The notes under the pieces: model-generated
The model's input: the letters and a program-made list of their open reading frames with translations, nothing else
Databases searched by the model: none
What the model was told of the DNA's origin: nothing
Part shown: in pieces, positions 1 through 5,934 of the stretch
Layout: every line of letters begins with the position of its first letter
Position numbering within the stretch: position 1 is the first letter of the stretch
Source: Verrucomicrobiales bacterium
Lineage (GTDB): Bacteria; Verrucomicrobiota; Verrucomicrobiia; Verrucomicrobiales; Akkermansiaceae
Direction of reading: 5' to 3'
Length of the DNA stretch: 16,874 bases
NCBI GenBank assembly: GCA_003527555.1
Contig: DPWT01000167.1
Location: forward strand, 1-16,874
Made by a program: the position numbers and the translations under genes

Positions 1-142
1 CGGCTTTGTATGATAAAATGACAACATCCTCTTGTGTTTGATCATTGAACATTAGCCTTGCATTCGCATTCGCCGCGGTAAGCGACTCGAAGGGCATAAC
101 GAATACAACAACTAGAAGTGATAATATAAAATAGTTTTTCAT
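1..142 (-). CDS. Small exported protein, 5' part only (unrecognised)
   Basis: This is a partial gene that runs off the left edge of the window; 47 codons are visible. It begins MKNYFILSLL and continues with a hydrophobic stretch (residues 4-18) and a small-residue zone (TAANANA, about 22-28). Together these read as a signal peptide, so the product should be exported to the periplasm or envelope. The visible mature part (RLMFNDQTQEDVVILSYKA) matches no family I know. The start lies 40 nt beyond the TPR gene's stop on the same strand, so it is probably the next gene of the exb-like cluster. No Shine-Dalgarno sequence is present; the leader instead carries AACCTA 10 nt before the ATG, as in the neighbouring genes. 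Signal peptide: seen. Operon membership: inferred. Function: unknown. Confidence 0.6.
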   Translation of the reverse strand, partial: MKNYFILSLLVVVFVMPFESLTAANANARLMFNDQTQEDVVILSYKA

Positions 143-152
143 GATGATATTT

Positions 153-158
153 TAGGTT
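153..158 (-). promoter_or_regulatory. AACCTA leader motif before the small exported gene
   Basis: The minus strand reads AACCTA here, ending 10 nt before the ATG at 142. It is one of four identical hexamers found at a similar place in this cluster. Its role is unknown. Confidence 0.4.
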
Positions 159-182
159 GGATTGGGTGTAATATGCTTAAAA

Positions 183-3100
183 TTAATCGTTTCGTCGACC
201 GCGACGACGATTCTCTTCACGCTCTTCCTTTACTTGCTCCATGTTCTTAACCGGTCCGGAGCGCTCATATTTTTTCACCAGAGCATTGACATCATCCAAA
301 GCATTTTTTTCAGCTTCGGTAATCTCCTTGCTGTTCTCGCGAATCTTTTTTGTGGATGCAATAAATGCGTATCCGATCTTCTGATAAGCTTGCTGGCGAT
401 CACTCATCGTGAGCGTTTTTTCACCTACTACAGCTCCCTCATTTAAGTTGCGATCCCAAAGAATCTCCATCACTCTCTTCGTCGCAGGTGCTGAAATGCG
501 TATGTAACCCATGTAGCGGGCATAAACCATGCTGTAAAACACAAGCGCGTCATTGGACTTATTGCGTTTATCAAATGACTTTGCGAATAGGTAACTCACA
601 AGAGCCGCCTTCTTTCTGTGTTTCGCGTCTAGATAAGCTCGGGCGTGCTTTTCTACACTCTGCCAGTCCTCGATCTTGTCACTTATTTCTACCATACGGA
701 ACATGGCATTCGCTTGTGTACCCACATCGTCTTTTGCACGCTTAACTACCTCATCAAGCATTCTGACGGCATCCTTATTGTCAGCTTTGGAGTCGGAGCG
801 ACCCTTGACATCAGCAACGCCAAGCATTGCTTTGAACTCCAACCCGGTTTTGTCACTGCGAGTCAGCAGCTCCTCATAATACGGCAGGGCCTGCTTGGGA
901 GCTGAAGTCTTTTCTCTCAAGTAGTCAGCCACCCGAATTAAGACAAAGTTGGTCAAATCCTTTGGCTGGAATTCGGTTTTCAGATCACTAAACAGTGCCT
1001 TAATATCAGCATTATAGCGCATTACAGCATCAGCTTTTTTCTCCTTCTCAGCTTTCTTGATTTGGTCTTCGTATACACCAATGATAGCAATTCGTAAAAG
1101 CGCCAATGTACGCTTATTGGAGAGATCAATACCCGGGAAATTGTAATACAGCTTCTTGAGCATCACAGGCGTGTTACCCTTGGTCTCTAAAAATGCATCC
1201 GAGTAAGCATTGACCACCTCCTCCAGAAAGAACTGGCGTTTTTTACCCGCTAACTCTGTGATCATTGCCTGCAGGTTATCTAACCCCTCCTGCTCTCGAT
1301 CGACAGCTCGCATTGCAGGCATCGCATAAACTACCACTTGTGGTTTATATGGAGAATCGGCATACTCTTTCAGAAACTTATCATAGTAAGGCACTGCATC
1401 TTTGATTCGTGGGTTAGGCGCTTTCTTCTTACCCTGTGTCTCTGCCCCAAGCATACCAATGAGATAACTAAGGGCCTCTCCTGCAACAACTCTGTTTTCT
1501 CCTCTCTCGGCGGTATTCAAAGCCAAGATATAATATTTCTCAGCGTCGTCATATTCCGCACGACTCTCAAAAATGTTTCCTTTCATGTTGTATGTCATGT
1601 CAATGACTGCACTCGAAGAAAATTCATTTTCAATACGATTCAAAATTACCAGCGCAGGGTCATACTCACTCTCTGCAAAGTGGCAATTGGCACGATCATA
1701 AAGTGCATTCGGCATGTAGATGTTTGTTCCTGGTTCAGGATACTTACCCAGAAATACATCCAGCAACTTAGCTGCCCTTTCCCAGTATTGCTGTCGAGTC
1801 AGGTTAGAGCTCTGAAAATACTCAGAGTGCATGATCAGTTTACTCTCGGGATACTCTTTGACATGCTGATCGAGGAAGGGTTGCGCCTCATCGAAATTGC
1901 CCAGATAAAAATGGCTTCCACCAAGAACAAACAGGCAAATATCATGTTGCTCGGATGGCTTGGCAACCTTCTCAATAAGCACCTCAGCAACTTCGAGACT
2001 TTTAGAATACTCACCCCCAAAAAACAGACTAGATAACATCAGTCGGCGAACACTGTCCACCTTATCACTCTCAGGGAAGTCCTTGAGAAAAATGCTTCCA
2101 TAATGCTCAGTCGTTAAGATTTCGCCGATGAGAGATGAAACACGCACAAGACTGAAAAGGTGAGACTCACGCTTTTTACTCTTATTATAGTATAACTCCA
2201 ATTGCTCCATTGCCCCAAAAACACCACGCTGGTTACCTGCTTGATCATGCAAATAGGCCATTGCGCTAATCGCTTTAACATCATCAGGGTCTCCACTGCG
2301 GAGTTTTGCTTTCATTTTAGTGAGGCCCGATTCAAGTCGAGATGCCTCGATAATTTTAACACCATCAACGATCCCCTTACGACCAGATAGCTGATTGAGC
2401 CGAACTTGTATGTCATCAATAACTTCCTGAGTATTTGGAATCATTGCATAGAGATTGAATGCCGCTTTATACATGTCGGATTCGAGAGCATTACCTGCAA
2501 GCTTGAGGAAAACAGGGGTGTATTCGTATCGTTGATATGGTGGCATCGAGATATCGGAACGATTTTTATTAAGAAAATCCACCATAGCGGCCTCATTGTT
2601 TTCCTTGATCACTGATTGTGATAAAGCCAGGAAAGCCGCAAATATACCTGTATCCGAAGTCCTCATCTTATCCTTATTCTTCAAAGCCGTCTCAAAGTTA
2701 CGAATGCCTTCAGGTATTTTAGCTTTTTCCATGAGGAAATTACAAATGGCTAAATTGATGTAATAACCTCCGGGTGAAGGAAGAATTTTGTCGCGTGGCT
2801 CGCGTTCAGCCATGAATTTCTTGTAAAGATCGATCGCCTTTTTATATTCACCCAGTCCCATATTTGCCTCTGCCCAGCGCTGTAGGCATGCCTTGTGTGC
2901 AGTATTGGTTGACTTTGCCATTCCCGGAGCTCCATTAGGATATTTCTTATAGCACTCTTCGAACGATTTTGCAGCTTCCCCAAACCATTTATCGCTATCC
3001 TCACCGGCATTGTTACGTTTTGCCTGGTTGGCAAGCTTGAGTTCACTAAGCCCCTTACGATACCATATAGTACCAAACTTTGCCCCATACAACATGGGTG

Positions 3101-3299
3101 CGCGTCCACTGTAATTAGTTGTAATACGCTCAAGAATCGCCTGACTCTTGTCGTATTTGCGCTGCTTCCATGCCAAGTTTGCTGCACTCATTTGATCATT
3201 CAAATTTTGTGCCTCAGCTTCTCCAATCAGAGACAGCGTGAGCAGTGAAATCAAGCAGGTGGAAAATATACAAGACAGGCGGGATGATTTCATATTCAT
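183..3299 (-). CDS. Large exported tetratricopeptide-repeat protein of the ExbB/ExbD cluster
   Basis: The product has 1038 residues. The N-terminus is a clear signal peptide (charged start, hydrophobic residues about 9-25, AEA at 28-30 as the likely cleavage site), so the protein should act in the periplasm or at the outer membrane. No lipobox Cys is seen. The rest is helical and repeat-like, with TPR-type units such as residues 36-66 (AWKQRKYDKSQAILERI), 141-165, 455-484, 533-560 and 570-600. Several units have the F/Y-P-E/D turn common in YbgF/BamD-like TPRs. The C-terminus is a basic, charged tail (EENRRRGRRND). No enzymatic motif is visible. It lies downstream of exbB and two exbD genes in the same direction, which suggests a scaffold or force-receiving partner of that proton-driven complex (inference). 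A second ATG at 3293 is an equally possible start and keeps the signal peptide. No Shine-Dalgarno sequence is seen. Confidence 0.85.
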   Translation of the reverse strand: MNMKSSRLSCIFSTCLISLLTLSLIGEAEAQNLNDQMSAANLAWKQRKYDKSQAILERITTNYSGRAPMLYGAKFGTIWYRKGLSELKLANQAKRNNAGEDSDKWFGEAAKSFEECYKKYPNGAPGMAKSTNTAHKACLQRWAEANMGLGEYKKAIDLYKKFMAEREPRDKILPSPGGYYINLAICNFLMEKAKIPEGIRNFETALKNKDKMRTSDTGIFAAFLALSQSVIKENNEAAMVDFLNKNRSDISMPPYQRYEYTPVFLKLAGNALESDMYKAAFNLYAMIPNTQEVIDDIQVRLNQLSGRKGIVDGVKIIEASRLESGLTKMKAKLRSGDPDDVKAISAMAYLHDQAGNQRGVFGAMEQLELYYNKSKKRESHLFSLVRVSSLIGEILTTEHYGSIFLKDFPESDKVDSVRRLMLSSLFFGGEYSKSLEVAEVLIEKVAKPSEQHDICLFVLGGSHFYLGNFDEAQPFLDQHVKEYPESKLIMHSEYFQSSNLTRQQYWERAAKLLDVFLGKYPEPGTNIYMPNALYDRANCHFAESEYDPALVILNRIENEFSSSAVIDMTYNMKGNIFESRAEYDDAEKYYILALNTAERGENRVVAGEALSYLIGMLGAETQGKKKAPNPRIKDAVPYYDKFLKEYADSPYKPQVVVYAMPAMRAVDREQEGLDNLQAMITELAGKKRQFFLEEVVNAYSDAFLETKGNTPVMLKKLYYNFPGIDLSNKRTLALLRIAIIGVYEDQIKKAEKEKKADAVMRYNADIKALFSDLKTEFQPKDLTNFVLIRVADYLREKTSAPKQALPYYEELLTRSDKTGLEFKAMLGVADVKGRSDSKADNKDAVRMLDEVVKRAKDDVGTQANAMFRMVEISDKIEDWQSVEKHARAYLDAKHRKKAALVSYLFAKSFDKRNKSNDALVFYSMVYARYMGYIRISAPATKRVMEILWDRNLNEGAVVGEKTLTMSDRQQAYQKIGYAFIASTKKIRENSKEITEAEKNALDDVNALVKKYERSGPVKNMEQVKEEREENRRRGRRND

Positions 3300-3307
3300 A
3301 GATTGTG

Positions 3308-3313
3308 TAGGTT
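3308..3313 (-). promoter_or_regulatory. AACCTA leader motif before the TPR gene
   Basis: The minus strand reads AACCTA, 8 nt before the ATG at 3299 and 14 nt before the in-frame ATG at 3293. The second spacing agrees better with the other genes of the cluster and mildly favours the inner start. Confidence 0.4.
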
Positions 3314-3365
3314 TATGTGAGGTAAAAGTTTCTTAATGGGTGATTTCGAGGTTTTGTAACGTGCT

Positions 3366-3371
3366 ATTATA
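3366..3371 (-). promoter_or_regulatory. Candidate -10 element for the TPR gene
   Basis: The minus strand reads TATAAT exactly, inside the near-palindrome GCTATAATAGC. A start of transcription some 7 nt downstream would leave a leader of roughly 60 nt before the TPR start codon. No convincing -35 hexamer lies 16-18 nt upstream, so the call rests on the -10 and its position. Confidence 0.35.
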
Positions 3372-3386
3372 GCTCTTAATTTTATA

Positions 3387-3408
3387 AATCCATGATTAGC
3401 AATGGATT
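3387..3408. repeat. 7-bp inverted repeat (AATCCAT / ATGGATT)
   Basis: The arms 3387-3393 and 3402-3408 are perfectly complementary around an 8-nt loop. On the minus strand the repeat lies just upstream of the TATAAT candidate, where an operator would fit. It is AT-rich with no following T-run on either strand, so a terminator is unlikely. Confidence 0.3.
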
Positions 3409-3563
3409 GATTTCAAGTTGGCAAATAATTCACCATCGGGAAGTGCCAAATCCCCAGCATAGAGTGATACACGCTCTGAATTGCATTGATGGTAGCTTAG
3501 AATTGTATTCATTGGGTAGTCAATATTTGTCTGCTGTTCAAAAAGATAACGTCTTAACAGCAA
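3396..3563 (-). CDS. Possible small protein (doubtful)
   Basis: An uninterrupted 55-codon frame starts with TTG (or 37 codons from the ATG at 3512-3510) on the same strand as the exb cluster. It contains a protein-like stretch, RVSLYAGDLALPDGELF, and ends in SIHC. It has no convincing ribosome site, no hydrophobic segment and no family I recognise. It could be a small gene, the decayed remnant of a longer one, or chance. I list it because it may explain part of the long gap between exbD and the TPR gene. Confidence 0.12.
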   Translation of the reverse strand: MLLRRYLFEQQTNIDYPMNTILSYHQCNSERVSLYAGDLALPDGELFANLKSIHC

Positions 3564-3636
3564 TCATCATTAGACTAAATTGAGATACCATTCTCATCAA
3601 CAACGCTACATCAGTAATTTACCAACCACGAATAAT

Positions 3637-4104
3637 TTAAAGATTATCTACCAAATCAGTAAATGTGACTTTTGAGATGTTCGCTGAGGCCAGACAATTT
3701 AGCACATCAATAATTCGTTGTTGCTGAGACTCACCATCAGCCCATATCTGAACGATAGGTTGTTGCCCCCCTGCTTCTGCAGCAGCAGCCAAGCTGTCAA
3801 GGCGGCTGCGTAGTTCAACTAAGGTTCTGTTATTAGTCTCAGACTCAACAATTTGAGACTCAGGACCTGCATTGACGAAAATTTGCCCACTCTTCTCGAT
3901 CTTAATGAACATTGGCTCCAGAACTGGAGGTGTCTCACTGGGTGCCGCCGCGGGCAGAGCCATCCGCAAATCCTGCTCACGCGGCTGGATAGTCGTAGTT
4001 ACGAGAAAGTAAATTAGGAGTAGAAAACAAACGTCAATCAGCGATGAAATATCGAGACCTGGTTCATCATCTTCAAGATTATCGGATACTTTTTTACGTG
4101 CCAT
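3637..4104 (-). CDS. exbD: ExbD/TolR-family biopolymer transport protein (second copy)
   Basis: The product has 155 residues. It has the standard family layout: a short charged cytoplasmic N-terminus, one membrane helix at about residues 21-37 (SSLIDVCFLLLIYFLVTT), and a periplasmic domain to the end. Asp24 sits in the helix where the essential proton-carrying Asp of ExbD/TolR/MotB lies (family knowledge). The linker after the helix is Pro/Ala-rich (AAAPSETPPVLEP). The periplasmic domain ends with a typical ExbD-type fold segment (VLNCLASANISKVTF). It differs clearly from the other ExbD upstream, so the two are probably non-redundant subunits of one complex. The gap to the preceding exbD is 28 nt. 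The leader has no Shine-Dalgarno sequence and no exact AACCTA, only AACTAA at about the same distance. Confidence 0.88.
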   Translation of the reverse strand: MARKKVSDNLEDDEPGLDISSLIDVCFLLLIYFLVTTTIQPREQDLRMALPAAAPSETPPVLEPMFIKIEKSGQIFVNAGPESQIVESETNNRTLVELRSRLDSLAAAAEAGGQQPIVQIWADGESQQQRIIDVLNCLASANISKVTFTDLVDNL

Positions 4105-4132
4105 GAAATATATTAGTTAAATGAATGAATGA

Positions 4133-4591
4133 TTATTTTTTCTTCTCGAATCCGTAGACAGAGAACACAACGTTGTCCACACCGGCAGCTGCAGATGCAC
4201 GAATTACTGTGCGCACATACTTGAATGATACACCTTTATCACCACGAACATGGATAACGGGCACCAATCCCTTGGACTCCTCCTCATCCTTCTTTTTCTT
4301 TACGTAGTCAGTGATTGCTTCAGCATCAGCAAACTCTGTAGAGCTTATTTCTGCGCGATATGTTCCATCCTTGCGAATGTTAATGACGATACGGCCTTTA
4401 CCGTCAGTAGCCTTCTTTGAGGAACGAGCTACCGGAGGTTCGACTTTGGGGTCTTGCTTAACCACAATCACAGTGGATGCAACGATGAAGAAAATAAGTA
4501 ACAGAAAGACCATGTCGATCATCGGCGACATGTCGACTTTAAGCTCGTCATCGCTTCCTGCTGCAGCGCGCCGCAATTTGTTAGATGCCAT
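4133..4591 (-). CDS. exbD: ExbD/TolR-family biopolymer transport protein (first copy)
   Basis: The product has 152 residues. The N-terminus is basic (MASNKLRRAA), followed by DMSPMIDMVFLLLIFFIVAS at about 20-39, the family's hallmark helix with the conserved Asp at 26. A periplasmic domain of about 100 residues follows. It is rich in Lys/Glu and carries the usual final segments (VPVIHVRGDKGVSFKYV, then AAAGVDNVVFSVYG). ExbD/TolR proteins dimerise inside an ExbB/TolQ pentamer and use the proton gradient to move a periplasmic partner. This copy matches the canonical ExbD consensus more closely than the second copy. It follows exbB by 146 nt, a gap that holds a strong hairpin, and precedes the second exbD by 28 nt. 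Confidence 0.92.
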   Translation of the reverse strand: MASNKLRRAAAGSDDELKVDMSPMIDMVFLLLIFFIVASTVIVVKQDPKVEPPVARSSKKATDGKGRIVINIRKDGTYRAEISSTEFADAEAITDYVKKKKDEEESKGLVPVIHVRGDKGVSFKYVRTVIRASAAAGVDNVVFSVYGFEKKK

Positions 4592-4606
4592 AGTATTTTA
4601 ATAAGT

Positions 4607-4612
4607 TAGGTT
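4607..4612 (-). promoter_or_regulatory. AACCTA leader motif before the first exbD
   Basis: The minus strand reads ACAACCTAAC here, placing AACCTA 15 nt before the ATG at 4591. It is one of the four copies shared by the cluster. Confidence 0.4.
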
Positions 4613-4682
4613 GTTGCCTTGTTTGTGATAGAAGAATAGGCTGGCCTGTTTGAACGACCATCACTTTTTCTACTTGTAACCA

Positions 4683-4716
4683 CCTGGCAAGAGGTTGTCA
4701 CCAACCTCTTATCAGG
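4683..4716 (-). promoter_or_regulatory. Intercistronic hairpin with GNRA tetraloop between exbB and exbD
   Basis: Arms 4689-4697 and 4702-4710 form a perfect 9-bp stem. On the minus (transcribed) strand the loop is GUGA, a GNRA tetraloop. A 2x2 internal loop then leads to a further 4-bp helix (4683-4686 with 4713-4716). The hairpin starts about 21 nt past the exbB stop. No U-run follows it on the minus strand, so it is not a classic intrinsic terminator. A block to 3' exonuclease that protects exbB mRNA, a processing site or an attenuator would fit better. This is inference from structure. Confidence 0.6.
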
Positions 4717-4737
4717 AAATATTAATCACTAGTCAGG

Positions 4738-5511
4738 TTAAACGGCTATGCCCTCAGGAATCTTAGCAAGATGTGCATCACCATTGACTGTCTGGATCGA
4801 AGCATTAAGAAGCTCCTCCGCAGCGTGGTGGCAATCAGCCACTAAGTTATTTAGTTTGTTCTTAAAGAAGAAATAAGCAGCCAGTGATGGGATTGCAGTG
4901 ACCAAACCCCACAACGTTGTCAGTAGTGCCACAGAAATATCTCCAGCCAACATCGAAGGATCAGCAGATCCGTCACCACTGGCGAGAGTCCCGAATGCAC
5001 CGACCATACCAAGCACAGTCCCGAACAGTCCGAGCATCGGTGCTGCCTGAGCAATCAAAGAAATGTAGTTGATGAGAGTCATGCTTTTACGGTTCTCGTT
5101 GATCGTGTAATCCGCAATCGCATCTTCGACGTAGTCACGACCAAGGTCTTCAGGCTTGCGCGCATCGACGTTAGGCAAAGCATAGGCCATCATTCTGCCA
5201 AGATAACTTGGGTGTGATGCCCCGAGCTCGATCGCCGAACGAATACGACAATTAATCATATGTTCCATCAGACCGGCCTTGAGGTCATCAGGACCAAACT
5301 TCTGCTTGGTCAAGTTCATGAAGTTAAAAACGCAGAGCGCAACGAGCGCTAGTATCAAGAGTCCGATTAGTATCATTGGCCATCCCCCGGCTGTGACGTA
5401 ACGCTCTAAGACATTCTTGTCATCCTCGGCATAAAGAGATGGGGTAGTGATGAGCGCTGTGGCAAATACGGTGGTCACAGTCTTCAAAGAACGGATTGAT
5501 GTGATGTTCAT
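4738..5511 (-). CDS. exbB: MotA/TolQ/ExbB-family proton channel protein with signal peptide
   Basis: The product has 257 residues. It forms the pentameric inner-membrane stator that, with ExbD, converts proton flow into motion (family knowledge). An apparent signal peptide (residues 1-28, ending SLYA) precedes the first membrane helix (about 46-66). A cytoplasmic loop follows. Helix 2 carries the family signature AAPMLGLFGTVLGMVGAF (156-173). Helix 3 is at about 193-216 and has the expected polar Thr pair (LLTTLWGLVTAIPSLA). A short cytoplasmic tail ends the protein. It is the first gene of the minus-strand cluster and is followed by two exbD genes and the TPR gene. No TonB-like gene is adjacent. 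The symbol follows the family; TolQ or AglR-like roles are equally possible. Confidence 0.92.
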   Translation of the reverse strand: MNITSIRSLKTVTTVFATALITTPSLYAEDDKNVLERYVTAGGWPMILIGLLILALVALCVFNFMNLTKQKFGPDDLKAGLMEHMINCRIRSAIELGASHPSYLGRMMAYALPNVDARKPEDLGRDYVEDAIADYTINENRKSMTLINYISLIAQAAPMLGLFGTVLGMVGAFGTLASGDGSADPSMLAGDISVALLTTLWGLVTAIPSLAAYFFFKNKLNNLVADCHHAAEELLNASIQTVNGDAHLAKIPEGIAV

Positions 5512-5641
5512 TATTGTTGTTTGTAGGTTGGTTAGTTGGTGTTTTAACTTGTGGTGAATTCGTTAATGATAAACGCACCAACAAGCTGGGACGATTCTGC
5601 GAATGATCTTCTTAGAGTAAAGGAGTAAATTACGAAAATCC
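5512..5641 (-). other. Upstream region of the exbB cluster
   Basis: On the minus strand the leader is A/C-rich and carries tandem CCAAC/AACC units just before the start codon. Further up, at 5614-5629, an 8-bp tandem repeat (AGAGTAAA then GGAGTAAA on the plus strand) could be a regulator site. I could not find a convincing paired -35/-10 for exbB, though the promoter of this cluster must lie here or beyond the tRNA. Confidence 0.25.
5524..5529 (-). promoter_or_regulatory. AACCTA leader motif before exbB
   Basis: The minus strand reads CCAACCTACA, placing AACCTA 12 nt before the ATG at 5511. It is part of the four-gene set described under findings. Confidence 0.4.
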
Positions 5642-5650
5642 TGATATAAT
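5642..5650 (+). promoter_or_regulatory. Extended -10 promoter for tRNA-Arg
   Basis: The plus strand reads TGATATAAT, an exact extended -10 (TGnTATAAT). Initiation about 7 nt downstream would give a precursor with a 5' leader of about 75 nt before the tRNA, to be removed by RNase P. No good -35 is seen, which extended -10 promoters tolerate. Confidence 0.45.
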
Positions 5651-5705
5651 TCTCGTAAGTCCCGCCTTGACGCATCCGCAACATCACACTAGGCGTTCCT
5701 TTCCG

Positions 5706-5732
5706 CATTGCACCAATAAGTAGAATGCAATG
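5706..5732. repeat. 7-bp inverted repeat abutting the tRNA 5' end
   Basis: CATTGCA at 5706-5712 and TGCAATG at 5726-5732 are perfect complements around 13 nt. The right arm includes the first base of the mature tRNA. It may form a hairpin in the precursor leader. No integrase or att-like duplication is seen nearby. Confidence 0.3.
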
Positions 5733-5806
5733 GGCTCATAGTACAATGGATAGTATGATGGCCTCCGAAGCCATAGATCCAGGTTCGACTCCTGGTGAGC
5801 CTACCA
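5732..5806 (+). tRNA. tRNA-Arg (anticodon CCG)
   Basis: All four arms fold by hand. The acceptor GGGCTCA pairs with TGAGCCT (one G-U). The D stem is GTAC/GTAT. The anticodon stem ATGGC/GCCAT encloses the loop CTCCGAA with CCG at 5765-5767, which reads Arg codon CGG. The variable loop is 4 nt. The T arm is CCAGG-TTCGACT-CCTGG. The discriminator A and the terminal CCA are encoded. No intron or mismatch is seen. It is transcribed away from the exb cluster and towards the ksgA gene. Confidence 0.95.
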
Positions 5807-5855
5807 CTGCTGGTTACTGTATCTGAGAGTGTGTCCCTTTTTACCGCAGTGACAC

Positions 5856-5886
5856 CAAACCCAATACCAAATATTGGTTTTGTATT
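5856..5886 (+). terminator. Likely terminator after tRNA-Arg
   Basis: CCAATA (5861-5866) pairs with TATTGG (5872-5877) around a 5-nt loop. The stem extends by four more pairs past one C-U mismatch, and TTTTGTATT lies at its 3' side. It sits between two converging transcription units (tRNA on plus, ksgA on minus), so it may act in both directions. It is AT-rich and not strong. Confidence 0.4.
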
Positions 5887-5934
5887 AGCATCGTGATCAT
5901 TAGATACAGACGTATCATAACGCTATTACACAAC

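Larger units (their letters stand above)
3300..3636. other. Intergenic region between the second exbD gene and the TPR gene
   Basis: This 337-nt gap is unusually long for a same-strand cluster. It holds a perfect TATAAT on the minus strand, a 7-bp inverted repeat, a weak hairpin just beyond the exbD stop (minus strand TGAGA...TCTCA at about 3581-3595) and a short open frame (3396-3563) of doubtful status. The TPR gene may therefore have its own promoter rather than depend only on read-through from exbB-exbD. Confidence 0.5.

Noticed and set aside
1338..2036. A 232-codon plus-strand open frame
   Set aside because: It lies wholly opposite the TPR gene and its translation is rich in Cys, Trp and Ile with no domain. 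It is a shadow of the real gene.
3392..3583. A 63-codon plus-strand open frame in the exbD-TPR gap
   Set aside because: It has no ribosome site, no recognisable family and its ATG lies inside the 7-bp inverted repeat. It runs against the direction of the cluster. It looks like chance in AT-rich intergenic DNA.
5706..5806. tRNA gene as an integration site of a mobile element
   Set aside because: No integrase, no duplicated tRNA 3' end and no change in gene character on either side were seen. The inverted repeat is more likely part of the precursor leader.
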